DNA of 64,000 bases from Mycolicibacterium nivoides (GCF_003855255.1 NZ_CP034072.1:5990889-6054888), one strand, 5' to 3'; counted from the stretch's first letter, positions 1 to 8,898 are shown. Notes: generated from the letters alone by a model not told the origin. Translations and numbers: made by a program.

Positions 1-104
1 TCAATTCAGTGGCAACTCTCAACAAGGGCCTGGACCAGGAATCCATCGTCAAGACGATGTCGACCGCAGCGATCAAGGCACTCACCTCGCCTCGCGACGA
101 ATGA
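1..104 (+). CDS. C-terminal end of a truncated gene, possibly TetR-type
   Basis: An open frame entering from the left edge reads about 33 codons and stops with TGA at 102-104; the peptide ends ALTSPRDE. The start lies outside the window. The short helical tail (GLDQESIVKTMSTAAIKAL) resembles the C-terminal helix of TetR-family regulators, but this is too little to assign a family. It runs convergently toward the TauE-like gene at 196-981. Confidence 0.4.
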   Translation, partial: NSVATLNKGLDQESIVKTMSTAAIKALTSPRDE

Positions 105-107
105 CAC

Positions 108-123
108 GCTGGGCGGGCCCAGC
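108..123. terminator. Short GC hairpin between convergent genes
   Basis: GCTGGGC and GCCCAGC face each other just after the stop at 104 and before the convergent gene ending at 196. The stem is up to 7 bp with a very small loop and no clear U-tract. It is plausible as a mycobacterial-type hairpin terminator but weak. Confidence 0.35.
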
Positions 124-195
124 CAGATACTCGCGTAGGGATTCCACTTCGGCACCGTCAGGGATGGCTCACGGAACCGTTCGACTCTTGGTGCG

Positions 196-981
196 TTAGT
201 ACAGCGCAGCCAGTGTCATCGCTACGCATACTGTGCCGATCAGCCCAACATAGGCACGGGCGTGGACGATGTCGGGGATCGTGATCCCATAGCGCCGCAG
301 CACAACCACCACGGGTGTCGCACCCAACAGCAGCGCGGCCGCAGAGGTGACATCCACCGATGCGATCAGCGGCACAACGGCGGGTGCCGTGATGGCCAGC
401 GTCATCGGATTCGCAAGAGCTGTCGCCGATTCCATGGAATGGCCGGCTCGACGCAGCAACGGGACGGTAAGCACGCTGCCACCCACTCCGAGGAACGCGG
501 CAACAGCGCCAACCGGGAGCCCGAATCCGGCTCGAATAGTGCGGCGTTGAGTGGCCACCCCGACGGGGCGGACGAAACCCGGCCGGACGACGGCATCCAT
601 GAGGGTTATACCCAGGTACGCCACGAACGCCCACTGCCCGAGTTCGGCCGGCGCGAATCGCGCGGCCAGGCCGCCCACTATCCCGCCCATCGCCAGCAGT
701 GCCAGCAGGGCACGCTTCCCGCGCAGGCTCGCAAGGATCTCGCGGCGGGTCGACGCGGTGGCAATAGCTGAAGCGGCGAAGACTACGACGGCCGATGTGG
801 CCACTGCGGTTCGCATCGCTTCAGCGCCGAGTTCGGCGTCCGCCCACACGATCACCGGGACGGTGACGAACCCGCCGCCAAAACCGAACAACACCGTCGT
901 GACGCCCGAAAGCGCACCAATTACGACCAGGATCTCGAAGGTCACGCTCTCATCGAATCGTCCCTGGGGGTCTGCCGACAA
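196..981 (-). CDS. TauE/SafE-family membrane exporter
   Basis: This 261-residue, very hydrophobic protein has about eight membrane segments. It carries the duplicated glycine-rich hairpins typical of TauE/SafE (formerly DUF81) permeases: GFGGGFVTVPV near residue 32 and GVGGSVLTVPLL near residue 165. Known members export sulfite, sulfoacetate or other small organic anions across the inner membrane; the substrate here cannot be read from sequence. Its length is normal for the family. It is divergent from the AraC-type gene at 1029 with only 47 bases between, so the AraC protein may control it, which is inference. An upstream in-frame ATG is used as the start, and a methionine closer to the first membrane segment is not available. 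Confidence 0.85.
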   Translation of the reverse strand: MSADPQGRFDESVTFEILVVIGALSGVTTVLFGFGGGFVTVPVIVWADAELGAEAMRTAVATSAVVVFAASAIATASTRREILASLRGKRALLALLAMGGIVGGLAARFAPAELGQWAFVAYLGITLMDAVVRPGFVRPVGVATQRRTIRAGFGLPVGAVAAFLGVGGSVLTVPLLRRAGHSMESATALANPMTLAITAPAVVPLIASVDVTSAAALLLGATPVVVVLRRYGITIPDIVHARAYVGLIGTVCVAMTLAALY

Positions 982-1028
982 GCGAAAGCCGGACGACTAT
1001 CTTCGCGTTTCGGACATAGGATGGGCAG

Positions 1029-1826
1029 GTGCGCAATGTCGCGGCAGATGACTTCGACGAGGTACCGCGGGTGGTATTGCCCGTAGGAACCGACTATCCC
1101 GACGGCTTCGTACTGGACTGGCATTCGCACCGACGTGCGCAATTTCTGCACAGCTTGACCGGAGTGATGGTGGTCGAAACGCGCGACGGCACCTGGACAG
1201 TTCCCACGGACCTCGCGGTACTGATCCCGCCGGGCGTTCAGCACCTGATGCGAACTCAGGAGGTGAGCACTCGCAGCCTCTACATAGAACCCCAGGCCGT
1301 GCCCTGGTGGCCCCACCGCTGCATCGTGGTGGAAGTGACCCCGCTGCTGCGTGAACTCCTGCTTGTCGCAGTAGATTTCGACGCCGACTACGATCCGTCC
1401 GGTCGCGAGGGCGCAGTTACTACGTTGCTGTTGCATGAGATCGCCGCGCTGACTCCCGTGTCACTTCATGTCGCACTGCCCAGCGCCTCGGACCTAGGCG
1501 CACTATGTCGCGACTACCTCACCGAACCGGACGTTCGAATTGATAACGCGCAGTGGGCCGCCCGGGTGAACCTCGGCGAGAGAGCATTCAGCCGCCGGTT
1601 CCGCGCCGAAATGGGCGTCAGCCCGGCCGCATGGCGTCGCCGCGCGCGACTGCTCGCCTCAGTTCCACTCCTACGCCACGCCACTGTCACCGAGGTGGCA
1701 GGCCGCCTCGGGTACGCAAGCCCGGCTGCGTTCACGGCCGCCTTCTCCGCCGAGTTCGGAACATCGCCATCGCGTATGACGGGCGCCCCGGGCAGGCTGA
1801 CAGGCCGAGCACATCCTGATCGGTAG
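1029..1826 (+). CDS. AraC-family transcriptional regulator
   Basis: This 265-residue regulator has an N-terminal cupin-like sensor domain (WHSHRRAQFLH near residue 30, followed by IPPGVQHLM). Its C-terminal AraC double helix-turn-helix covers roughly residues 165-255 (WAARVNLGERAFSRRFRAE, then EVAGRLGYASPAAFTAAFS with GTSPS). The GTG at 1029 is taken as start. It overlaps nothing and gives a normal family length. The divergent neighbour encodes a TauE-type exporter, the likeliest target. The ligand is unknown. Members of this 'cupin plus AraC' type often bind small aromatic or sugar-like inducers. Confidence 0.85.
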   Translation: MRNVAADDFDEVPRVVLPVGTDYPDGFVLDWHSHRRAQFLHSLTGVMVVETRDGTWTVPTDLAVLIPPGVQHLMRTQEVSTRSLYIEPQAVPWWPHRCIVVEVTPLLRELLLVAVDFDADYDPSGREGAVTTLLLHEIAALTPVSLHVALPSASDLGALCRDYLTEPDVRIDNAQWAARVNLGERAFSRRFRAEMGVSPAAWRRRARLLASVPLLRHATVTEVAGRLGYASPAAFTAAFSAEFGTSPSRMTGAPGRLTGRAHPDR

Positions 1827-1860
1827 CCAGCACCACTTCGTGCGGCGCACATGGGATTAC

Positions 1861-2592
1861 CTAGGTGGCCAGCCGCCGCACAATCTGACCGGCCCGGCGC
1901 AGCACGTCCATCTGCGCCGGGTTGTACAGATCGGCCATCGCGTCATCGATAGCCTTCTCGGCAAAGTTCGCACCGCGCGGGGCGTCGGCGCGGGCCTCGG
2001 TGAGTCCGGGATGGGCCTGCCGGACCGACCAGATGTAGGGCGCCAGCCGCTCGGCGAGGTCCTGGCGTGTCGCCTCGTCGGCGTCGGCGGAAAGTGTGTC
2101 CAGCTCCGATGCGGCCGGATCCTCGCGGGTGTCCCTGATCAGGTCGGCATAGACCTGTCGGCCGCGGGGGCCCAGCACCCGGCTCAGGACCACCATCAGT
2201 TTGCGATCCGCGTCGGTCATCTTGGCGACGGCGTCCACGGGCGCGAACTCGGGCGGCAGATCCGTCGGCGCGGAGTTCTCCAGCAGCTCACCGAGCTCCT
2301 CGCGGGCCCGTTGCAGCCGATCGATGGTCGCCGCCAGCTCGGCGTCCAGTTCCCGCAACGCCTGTTCGGGATGCTCGTCGGTGTCACCCAACGCCGCGAT
2401 CTGCGGGAGCGAGAACCCCAGGTCGACGAGCCGTTTGATGCGGACCAACCGGACCAGGTGCGCCACGCCGTACTGCTTGTACCCATTTGACCGGCGTTCA
2501 GGCTCCGGGAGCAGGCCGACCTGGTGGTAATGGCGGACGGCTCGCAGACTGGTTCCGGCCAGTTCGGCGATCTCCCGAGTACTCCACGCCAC
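1861..2592 (-). CDS. MerR-family transcriptional regulator
   Basis: This 243-residue protein has an N-terminal MerR winged helix (STREIAELAGTSLRAVRHYHQVGLLP) and the following wing. After these comes a long dimerisation helix around residues 75-110 (ELDAELAATIDRLQRAREELGELLE) and an extended C-terminal domain without the cysteines of metal-sensing MerR proteins. It is therefore more like the drug- or small-molecule-sensing TipA/SoxR-like group. It is divergent from the S9 peptidase gene, with about 70 bases between them that contain three tandem ATGCCC units (around 2602-2619) and a TTGACT hexamer at 2625-2630. Control of the peptidase is plausible but unproven. Confidence 0.85.
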   Translation of the reverse strand: MAWSTREIAELAGTSLRAVRHYHQVGLLPEPERRSNGYKQYGVAHLVRLVRIKRLVDLGFSLPQIAALGDTDEHPEQALRELDAELAATIDRLQRAREELGELLENSAPTDLPPEFAPVDAVAKMTDADRKLMVVLSRVLGPRGRQVYADLIRDTREDPAASELDTLSADADEATRQDLAERLAPYIWSVRQAHPGLTEARADAPRGANFAEKAIDDAMADLYNPAQMDVLRRAGQIVRRLAT

Positions 2593-2601
2593 CCGTCCAT
2601 C

Positions 2602-2630
2602 ATGCCCATGCCCATGCCCGGGACTTGACT
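2602..2630 (+). promoter_or_regulatory. MerR/S9 intergenic region with tandem ATGCCC and a -35-like hexamer
   Basis: The 69-base divergent intergenic stretch holds ATGCCC repeated three times directly, followed by TTGACT, a good -35 match reading toward the peptidase gene. No clear -10 was found at normal spacing, which would suit MerR-type promoters with long spacers. This is tentative. Confidence 0.3.
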
Positions 2631-2661
2631 GTGCCGCTACGTCCGAGTGTGCGATGGAGGC

Positions 2662-4548
2662 ATGCCAACACCCGAGTTGCTCTCCGTCGACGATCTGTTC
2701 GCGCCGCCCGCCCGCGCGCAGGCATCGATCTCACCCGACGGCACCCGTATCGCCTACCTCGCGCCGTGGCGTGACCGCCTCAACATCTGGATCCAGGACG
2801 TGGACAACCTCGACGGCGAGCCGCAGCGCGTTACCGCCGACAGCACCCGCAGCATCATTCACTACGAGTGGACCAGGGACTCCCGCTGGCTGCTCTACCT
2901 GCAGGACACCGGCGGCGACGAGAACTGGCACGTCTTCCGAGCCGACCCGCAGGACCCCGAGTCCGGTGGGGTCGATCTGACCCCGTTCCCGGGAGCGATG
3001 GCCGCCCACGAACTGCTCGGCGACCCGGCCAAGGCGATGGTGTACTCCAACAAGCGCACACCGACCCTGATGGACGCCTATGAGCTGGACATCGCCACCG
3101 GTGAACTCACCATGGTGGCGGAGAACCCCGGCAAGGGAGCAGGCTGGCGGGCCAGTAGCAACGGCGACTTGTTCTCCACCGCACTGACTGCCGACGGTGA
3201 CGTGGAGCTGTTGCAGTGGGAGCCGCGGACCGAGACGCTGCGCTCCATCGTCACCTTCGACGGCCGTGACTACACGATGGGGCTGTACCCGATCACCGTC
3301 ACCCCGGACGGCACCGGCATCTGGATCGGCTCCAACGAGGGCACCGACCGGACCCGCATCGTGCGCGTCGACGTCATCACCGGCGAGCAGACCCACGTCG
3401 ACAGCCATCCCGTCTACGACGTGGACACCCGGGCCAGCGTGTTCACCACACTGGCCGAGCCGCTGATCCTGGACCGGCGCACCGGCGATCTGCTCGGGGT
3501 GCGGTACCTGTTGGAGCGTCAGGTGATTCAGCCGCTGGATCCGCACTTCGCCGCGGTGCTGGCGAACCTGGAGAAGCTGTCCGACGGCGACGTGAACGCC
3601 CTGAGCTCCGACCTGACCGGCCGACGCTGGGTGGTCAACTTCACCCATGACCGCGAAGCGGGGATGACCTACCTCTACGACCACGACACCGGGGACAGTC
3701 GGCTGCTGTTCGGCTCGCATCCGCAGCTGGATCCCGAGATCCTGGCATCGATGGAGCCGGTCACCATCCGCTCGCGCGACGGGCTGGATCTGCACGGGTA
3801 TCTGACTCTGCCGGTCGGGTTGCCGGCGAACAATCTGCCGATGGTGCTGCTGGTGCACGGCGGGCCGTGGACGCGGGACGGTTGGATGTTCACCCCACCG
3901 GTGCAACTGCTGGCCAACCGCGGATATGCGGTGCTGCAAGTCAACTTCCGCGGGTCGGCGGGCTTCGGCAAGGCCTTCACCAAGGCCGCGGTCGGTGAGT
4001 TCGCCGGCAAGATGCATGACGATCTGATCGACAGTGTGGACTGGGCCGTCGAGCAGGGATATGCGGATCCGAAGCGGATCGCCATCTTCGGCGGCTCCTA
4101 CGGCGGCTACGCGACGCTGGTTGGTATCACCTTCACACCCGATGTGTTCGCCGCCGCAGTCGATTACGTCGGTATCTCCGATCTGAGCAACTTCATGCGG
4201 ACGCTGCCTGAGATCGCACGCCCGCACCTGGCCAACAACTGGCACCTGTTCGTCGGCGACCCCGACGACCCAGACCAGTTGGCCGATATGCTGTCGCGTT
4301 CACCGATCACGAAGGTTGACCAGATCCGCACGCCGCTGCTGGTCATCCAGGGCGCCAACGATGTTCGCGTGGTGCAGGCCGAATCCGACAACCTGGTCGA
4401 GGCGTTGCGCGACCGCGGAGTCAAGGTGGAGTACATGATCAAACACGACGAGGGGCACGGATTCATCAATCCGGACAACGTGATCGACATGTACAAAACG
4501 GTCGACCGCTTCCTCGCCGAGCATCTCGGTGATGGAAGGAAATCGTGA
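2662..4548 (+). CDS. S9-family prolyl oligopeptidase-type serine peptidase
   Basis: This protein of about 628 residues has an N-terminal beta-propeller with SPDG-type blade repeats (residues ~1-370) and a C-terminal alpha/beta hydrolase. The catalytic triad is visible. Ser479 sits in GGSYGG, Asp567 in QGANDVRV and His599 in DEGHGF. The oxyanion-region motif LVHGGPW is also present. This is the arrangement of acylaminoacyl-peptidase/S9C enzymes, which release N-blocked or short-peptide residues in the cytosol. A GTG five codons upstream (2647) is an alternative start; I prefer the ATG at 2662, which begins MPTPELLSVDDL. It overlaps the next gene by GTGA, so the two are probably cotranscribed. 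Confidence 0.88.
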   Translation: MPTPELLSVDDLFAPPARAQASISPDGTRIAYLAPWRDRLNIWIQDVDNLDGEPQRVTADSTRSIIHYEWTRDSRWLLYLQDTGGDENWHVFRADPQDPESGGVDLTPFPGAMAAHELLGDPAKAMVYSNKRTPTLMDAYELDIATGELTMVAENPGKGAGWRASSNGDLFSTALTADGDVELLQWEPRTETLRSIVTFDGRDYTMGLYPITVTPDGTGIWIGSNEGTDRTRIVRVDVITGEQTHVDSHPVYDVDTRASVFTTLAEPLILDRRTGDLLGVRYLLERQVIQPLDPHFAAVLANLEKLSDGDVNALSSDLTGRRWVVNFTHDREAGMTYLYDHDTGDSRLLFGSHPQLDPEILASMEPVTIRSRDGLDLHGYLTLPVGLPANNLPMVLLVHGGPWTRDGWMFTPPVQLLANRGYAVLQVNFRGSAGFGKAFTKAAVGEFAGKMHDDLIDSVDWAVEQGYADPKRIAIFGGSYGGYATLVGITFTPDVFAAAVDYVGISDLSNFMRTLPEIARPHLANNWHLFVGDPDDPDQLADMLSRSPITKVDQIRTPLLVIQGANDVRVVQAESDNLVEALRDRGVKVEYMIKHDEGHGFINPDNVIDMYKTVDRFLAEHLGDGRKS

Positions 4549-5231
4549 CCGACAAACTGGAGCAGGGACATTCACCAACCTTGCTCGAACGCACGGGCGG
4601 GGTGTCCGGTCTGGTGTACGCCAGCCTGCCCACGTTTGCCTACGTCATCACGAACGCGATAGCGGGCCTGAACGCGGCAGTCGTGATATCTATGGGCTTC
4701 AGCGTCGGTCTGATCGTGATCCGACTGTCGCGCAAGCAACCCATTCAGCCGGCGGTATCAGGACTGCTCGGGGTCGTCGTCGCCGCGCTGATCGCCTACT
4801 ACACCGGGTCGGCCGAAGACTACTTCCTGCCTGGAATCTGGCTCAGTCTGGCGATGGCGACCGTGTTCTCCGTATCCCTCTTGGTACGGCGCCCTTTGGT
4901 CGGAGTGATATGGAACCTGCTGCGTAGTACCGGGCCCGATCGATCATGGCGCACCGACACCGTGGCGCTGCACGCGTTCGACGTCGCCACGCTGGCATTC
5001 GTGGCGTTGTTCTCCGCGCGATTCGTTGTGCAGCAATGGCTTTACGATGGTGGCTTCACCGGCTGGCTAGCGTTCGCCCGGATCGCCATGGGCTATCCAC
5101 TGCTCGGCGCGGTGTCCGTGATCGTGTACTGGGCGATCCGCCGGGCAAACCGACGAATAGACCCAGATACCCATCGGCTCAGCACCGGGACCGATGCGAG
5201 CGACTCTCCCGAGCCCGCTGCTCGCGCCTGA
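4545..5231 (+). CDS. DUF3159-type integral membrane protein
   Basis: This 228-residue protein has five or six predicted membrane helices and an N-terminal segment ERTGGVSGLVYASLPTFAYVI. That pattern, with the following NAIAGLNAAVVIS, is characteristic of the actinobacterial DUF3159 family, whose function is not known. Further features are the RRPLVGVIWNLL loop and a basic/acidic cytosolic tail. It starts at GTG 4545, overlapping the peptidase stop by four bases, indicating translational coupling. The family call is from memory of its signature; the membrane topology is seen directly. Confidence 0.72.
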   Translation: MTDKLEQGHSPTLLERTGGVSGLVYASLPTFAYVITNAIAGLNAAVVISMGFSVGLIVIRLSRKQPIQPAVSGLLGVVVAALIAYYTGSAEDYFLPGIWLSLAMATVFSVSLLVRRPLVGVIWNLLRSTGPDRSWRTDTVALHAFDVATLAFVALFSARFVVQQWLYDGGFTGWLAFARIAMGYPLLGAVSVIVYWAIRRANRRIDPDTHRLSTGTDASDSPEPAARA

Positions 5232-5237
5232 TTCGCT

Positions 5238-5255
5238 GCCGGGGCAGCTCCCGGC
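5238..5255 (+). terminator. Hairpin after the S9/DUF3159 operon
   Basis: GCCGGG (5238-5243) pairs with CCCGGC (5250-5255) a few bases after the DUF3159 stop. The stem is 6 bp without a strong U-tract. Confidence 0.4.
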
Positions 5256-5698
5256 TACACCCGGGTCGGATAGCAGGGCGCGGCGGCATTGTCGAGATCC
5301 CGACATCCACGCGGCATCAACTTGAGAATTCCGACGCGGAGACCTGAAAACGACGGCACTGCCGGTTGCCATTCTCGATGGCGGACGGCACCTTTCTGCC
5401 CTGCATGTTTTCTCGACGTTGCCACGGCGCTGGCGGATTCTGTTGCCATATAGATGGCAGATCCTGAAACGAGACGATTGTGCAGAACTGCAGAAAGCGT
5501 TTCTGGGACTCGTTCGTTGATTTCTCGGGCGGCTTTGTGAGGTTGCACCGGCGGGCAGATGTGCCCCGGTATCTCGGTTGTCGTTGAGCGCCTTTGGTCA
5601 CGGCGTTGCGCTGGTAAGGGATTCGCGCTCAGCTTCCAGGCCGGACACCGCTCGAATAGCGCTGATGGTCGGCGGTGCAAGGAACTGTTTACACGCGA
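5256..5698. other. Gene-poor, lower-GC stretch at the left edge of the island
   Basis: About 440 bases show no ORF with recognisable family features. The base composition is visibly less GC-rich than the flanks, with runs such as TGTTTTCTCG and TTCTGTTGCCATATAGATGG. Small ORFs on both strands look like shadows. Together with the racemase remnant just to the right, this looks like a recombination scar; no transposase remnants or terminal repeats were found. Confidence 0.4.
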
Positions 5699-5968
5699 CT
5701 ACAGGCCATGTTCGCTTCGGAATACCTCATATGTGGCGGCGATGATTTCGCAGGTTGCCTCCGGATGATCCGCGGCGACGCGCGCGATGGCGGCTCGTGT
5801 GAACGGTCCAAGGTCGGTGGCGCCACCCAAGTCTTTTCCTTGGGTGAGAGCAGCGTTGAAAGTCGTTCGGAACTGTTCGGGTAGATGCCTTTCGCATAGC
5901 TTATCGATGACCGCAGTGTGCGCGGAAATCCTAGCGGCAGAACGGTGCAACGGGTTGTCAGTCGGCAT
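5699..5968 (-). CDS. Small hypothetical protein
   Basis: This 89-residue, mostly helical ORF begins MPTDNPLHRSAARISAHTAV and ends VFRSEHGL. Its ATG overlaps the end of the racemase remnant by 11 bases. No domain, signal peptide or membrane segment is visible. It could be a real small gene, or itself a leftover of a larger reading frame damaged when the racemase gene was truncated. Confidence 0.35.
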   Translation of the reverse strand: MPTDNPLHRSAARISAHTAVIDKLCERHLPEQFRTTFNAALTQGKDLGGATDLGPFTRAAIARVAADHPEATCEIIAATYEVFRSEHGL

Positions 5969-6158
5969 TGGTGTCTCCCTGGTCGTGGCAGCGAGGCATC
6001 CGCGTGCCTATTCCGGTGAGGATCTCGCAGGCGATAGTGCCGGGGGCGCCGGCGAGATCGGTGGCGCTGGGTACAGCGGTAGCGGGGTCACCGAAGATAG
6101 TCACGGTATCCGCCACTTCGATGCCCAGGCCGGTGACGTCGACGACGAATTGGTCCAT
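5958..6158 (-). pseudogene. alr: Truncated alanine racemase (C-terminal beta-domain remnant)
   Basis: Sixty-six codons beginning MDQFVVDVTGLGIEV and containing TDLAGAPGTIACEILTGIG and RMPR match the C-terminal domain of alanine racemases. In that domain the conserved MDQ and GTI.YE.LT segments line the active-site entrance. In frame just upstream, the reading is TAG-GGG-TGC-ATG, so a stop precedes the remnant, and the PLP-lysine N-terminal barrel is absent. The usual protein is about 370 residues. It lies 40 bases after the ABC ATPase gene on the same strand, so it was probably once the last gene of that operon. It is very unlikely to make an active racemase. Confidence 0.75.
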
Positions 6159-6198
6159 GCACCCCTATGCATCCGCCGGTGAAGCCACGAACCCGCTC

Positions 6199-6999
6199 CT
6201 AGGTGTCAGTCGTACTGCATGCATCGCCGTCAGCCGTCCCGCTGGGCCCTTTTCCGGGGATGGAGTCCAGCAGCAGCTGGGTGTAGGGGTGGCGCGGATG
6301 TGTGAAGAGATCGTTGCTGGGTCCGTGCTCGACGATGACGCCACCGTGCATGACCGCGGCACGTTCGGTCATGTAGCGGACGACGGCGAGATCGTGGCTG
6401 ATCAGCAGCATGGACAGTCCGCGCTCCTCCTTGAGGGTTAGGAGCAGGTTGAGGATCTGTGCTTGCACGGAAACGTCCAGTGAGGATGTTGGCTCGTCGG
6501 CAACCAGGAGATCAGGCCCACAGGCCAGGGCCCGCGCGATACCGACCCGTTGGCATTGGCCGCCGCTCAGGCGTGCAGTTCGCGAGCCGAGCGCCCGGGA
6601 GGGTAAGCCGACCTCCTCCAGGAGCTTGCGCGCCTGGTCGATGGCATTGCGCCGAGACCCGGCGTTCCAGCGGTGGAATGAGTCGGCGACGATTTCCTCG
6701 GCGCTGAGCTTCGGGTTGAGCGCACCATAGGGGTCTTGGAAGACCATCTGGACTCTGCGGCGCATCGCGTCCTTGGCCGGCCGCTTACCCCAAGCTTGTC
6801 CGCAGATAAGGACCGTACCCGCCTGCGGGGCCACCAAACCGATGATCACCTTTGCCAAAGTGGTTTTCCCGCAGCCACTCTCACCGACAAGACCGACGGA
6901 TTCACCAGCTTCGACAGCGAGGGAAACCCCCTTGAGCGTGAGTTCGCGGGCATCGTATCCCGCAGTCACGCCCGACACTTCGACCAGTAGTTCAGACAT
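6199..6999 (-). CDS. Dpp/Opp-type ABC transporter ATPase (DppF-like)
   Basis: This 266-residue nucleotide-binding subunit has Walker A GESGCGKTT, the Q-loop FQDPYGALNP, signature LSGGQCQRV, Walker B LLVADEPTSSLD and the H-loop LISHDLAVV. The C-terminal HPRHPYTQLLL segment is typical of oligopeptide-transporter ATPases. ATG 6999 (MSELLVEV) is chosen because it overlaps the upstream ATPase stop by eight bases; a longer frame to 7134 would run deep into that gene. It is the last intact gene of a four-gene import operon and acts with the DppD-like subunit on the inner face of the membrane. Confidence 0.9.
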   Translation of the reverse strand: MSELLVEVSGVTAGYDARELTLKGVSLAVEAGESVGLVGESGCGKTTLAKVIIGLVAPQAGTVLICGQAWGKRPAKDAMRRRVQMVFQDPYGALNPKLSAEEIVADSFHRWNAGSRRNAIDQARKLLEEVGLPSRALGSRTARLSGGQCQRVGIARALACGPDLLVADEPTSSLDVSVQAQILNLLLTLKEERGLSMLLISHDLAVVRYMTERAAVMHGGVIVEHGPSNDLFTHPRHPYTQLLLDSIPGKGPSGTADGDACSTTDT

Positions 7000-8020
7000 C
7001 GAATTCCTCTTCAGCACGTATACACCGGACGAAATGCCCTGCTTCGACCTCGTCGACCGGCGGGGGGCTGCTCCTGCATTGGTCCACGGCGAGCGGACAG
7101 CGGTCTGCGAATCGGCAACCCGATGGCCAGGCACCCACCGCAGGTGGGCGCCCCGGCAAGCCTTTCAACCGTGCCCCCAAATCGTCGGTCATCGATGGAC
7201 GCGCTTGCATCAGCGCGGCCGTGTAGGGATGCCGAGACCTCCCGAAAATTGTTTCGGTGCTGCCTGATTCCATTGACTGCCCGGCATACATCACCAGGAC
7301 GCTGTCGCAGACATCGCTGACAACGCCGAGATCGTGTGTCACCAGAATGAGTGCCATGCCGGTCGAAGTACACAGCTCGGTCAACAATTCCAGAAGCCGA
7401 CGTTGCACAGTCACATCTAGAGCTGTGGTCGGCTCGTCTGCGACCAACAGTCGCGGCTCGCCGGCAATACCGAGTGCGAACATGACACGCTGGCGCATGC
7501 CACCGGACAGCTCGTGCGGATACTTGGTGAGTACTCCTTTGGGGTCGGGCATATGCACCGCTGCCATCAGCTCCTCGGCGCGCCGCGTTGCGTTCTTCTT
7601 GCTCACCCCGAAATGCCGAACCGCCTCGGTAAGCTGTTGGCCGATCTTCATTACGGGGTTCAGCGAGTTCAGCGAACTCTGTGGGATGAAACCGATTTCG
7701 CTTCCCCGGATCTGCCGCCACTGCCGGTCGTCCAAGGTAAGCAGATCCATATCGCGATACCGTAACTCGCCGGAGGCCTCCAAGCCCCTCCGCTGCAGGG
7801 CACCGAGCACCGCTCGACAGGTGATCGATTTGCCGGATCCGGTCTCCCCCACGATGCCCAGGCGTTCGCCCTGGGAGAGCGTGAAACTCACTGAGTCCAC
7901 GATAGGTACCTGACCGGCGCGGACGACAAGGTCCCGGGCGCTCAGGAGGATGTCGTGGGAATCAGCGGCGGCCGCAGCTGGCATGTTGATCTCCAGAGTT
8001 GCTGGGGCGTGGGTGCTCAT
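6992..8020 (-). CDS. Dpp/Opp-type ABC transporter ATPase (DppD-like)
   Basis: This 342-residue ATPase has Walker A GETGSGKS, signature LSGGMRQRV, Walker B LLVADEPTTALD and H-loop LVTHDLGVV. The C-terminal oligopeptide-transporter extension carries the cysteine pattern GCRFADRCPLAVDQC and a final RCIRA, which in this family binds an Fe-S cluster or stabilises the fold. The ATG at 8020 overlaps the permease stop by four bases (ATGA). A longer frame extends through the permease gene and is a shadow. It energises import together with the DppF-like subunit. Confidence 0.9.
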   Translation of the reverse strand: MSTHAPATLEINMPAAAAADSHDILLSARDLVVRAGQVPIVDSVSFTLSQGERLGIVGETGSGKSITCRAVLGALQRRGLEASGELRYRDMDLLTLDDRQWRQIRGSEIGFIPQSSLNSLNPVMKIGQQLTEAVRHFGVSKKNATRRAEELMAAVHMPDPKGVLTKYPHELSGGMRQRVMFALGIAGEPRLLVADEPTTALDVTVQRRLLELLTELCTSTGMALILVTHDLGVVSDVCDSVLVMYAGQSMESGSTETIFGRSRHPYTAALMQARPSMTDDLGARLKGLPGRPPAVGAWPSGCRFADRCPLAVDQCRSSPPPVDEVEAGHFVRCIRAEEEFDV

Positions 8021-8898
8021 TTGTCCCCCTCGGACAGGACTCGGGACCCCTGCCCCATGAGCCGGACTGCGATACCGGTGCACACGATGAACAGACCGGG
8101 ACCTAGGCATACCCAAGGTGCCTCGCTCAGAACTGAACGGCCGTCGTAGATGATGCTGCCCCACTCGGGAGTCGGTGGTTGCACGCCGGCACCCAGGAAC
8201 GGCAGGGCGGCAATCACGCCGATCACCAACACCGCGTCGGACAACCCATACGTGAGTGTGGCGGGCAGAACATTGGGGAAGATGTGGCGACGCACGGTCG
8301 TCCACCAACTGAGGCCGCTGACGCGCGCTGCTACCAGGAAGTCGCGCTGACGCAGCGAGAGCGTCTCGCCCCGCGCAATACGCGCGTAGACGCTCCAGCT
8401 GGTCAGGAACAGCGCGACCAGAATTCCGGGAACGCCGGGCGGCAGGATCCAGAATGTGGTCGATTGTCCGATCACTACGGCAAGGGCAAGGATCAGGATG
8501 TTGAAGGGAAACGCGAGAATCGCGTCGACGGTACGCATGATGACCCGGTCCAGCAGCGAGCCAGCGACCAGTCCTGACGCGATCCCGACCACTGTGCCGA
8601 CAAGCAGCGGCACGACAACTCCGATGAAGGCGACGCCGAGGTCCAGTCGACCACCGATGAGGGTGCGGATGAAGACATCGCGCCCGAACGCGTCCGTACC
8701 GAATGGGTGGGCCAGGCTCGGACCGGTGAGTGGTATGCCCACGAAGTCGGTGGTCGAGGTGGTGACGAACAACGGCACCAGGACGCACAGCGCAACAATG
8801 GTGCCGAACAGTCCCGCGCCGGCAGCAAAGGTTCCGTTGACGCGAGTCGACGCTAGCCGTGCGCGCGCTGCGACGGCGATCGGTGCAAGTGAGGTCAT
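8017..8898 (-). CDS. Dpp/Opp-type ABC permease (DppC-like)
   Basis: This 293-residue permease has an N-terminal segment, then the HPFGTDAFGRDVFIRTLIGGR motif region typical of DppC/OppC. Five further helices follow, with the cytosolic EAA-type loop RDFLVAARVSGLSWWTTVRRH, where the ATPase docks. The end of the protein has the usual LPFLGAGVQPPTPEWG segment. It overlaps both neighbours by four bases, so the four transporter genes are translationally coupled. Confidence 0.92.
   Translation of the reverse strand: MTSLAPIAVAARARLASTRVNGTFAAGAGLFGTIVALCVLVPLFVTTSTTDFVGIPLTGPSLAHPFGTDAFGRDVFIRTLIGGRLDLGVAFIGVVVPLLVGTVVGIASGLVAGSLLDRVIMRTVDAILAFPFNILILALAVVIGQSTTFWILPPGVPGILVALFLTSWSVYARIARGETLSLRQRDFLVAARVSGLSWWTTVRRHIFPNVLPATLTYGLSDAVLVIGVIAALPFLGAGVQPPTPEWGSIIYDGRSVLSEAPWVCLGPGLFIVCTGIAVRLMGQGSRVLSEGDK

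Noticed and set aside
2731..4245. Long minus-strand ORF of about 500 codons opposite the S9 peptidase
   Set aside because: It is fully antisense to a gene with an intact catalytic triad, and its composition is His/Gln/Val-rich with no domain. It is a GC-driven shadow.
5256..5968. Insertion sequence or transposase remnant in the lower-GC scar
   Set aside because: No transposase-like peptide and no paired terminal repeats or target duplications could be found.
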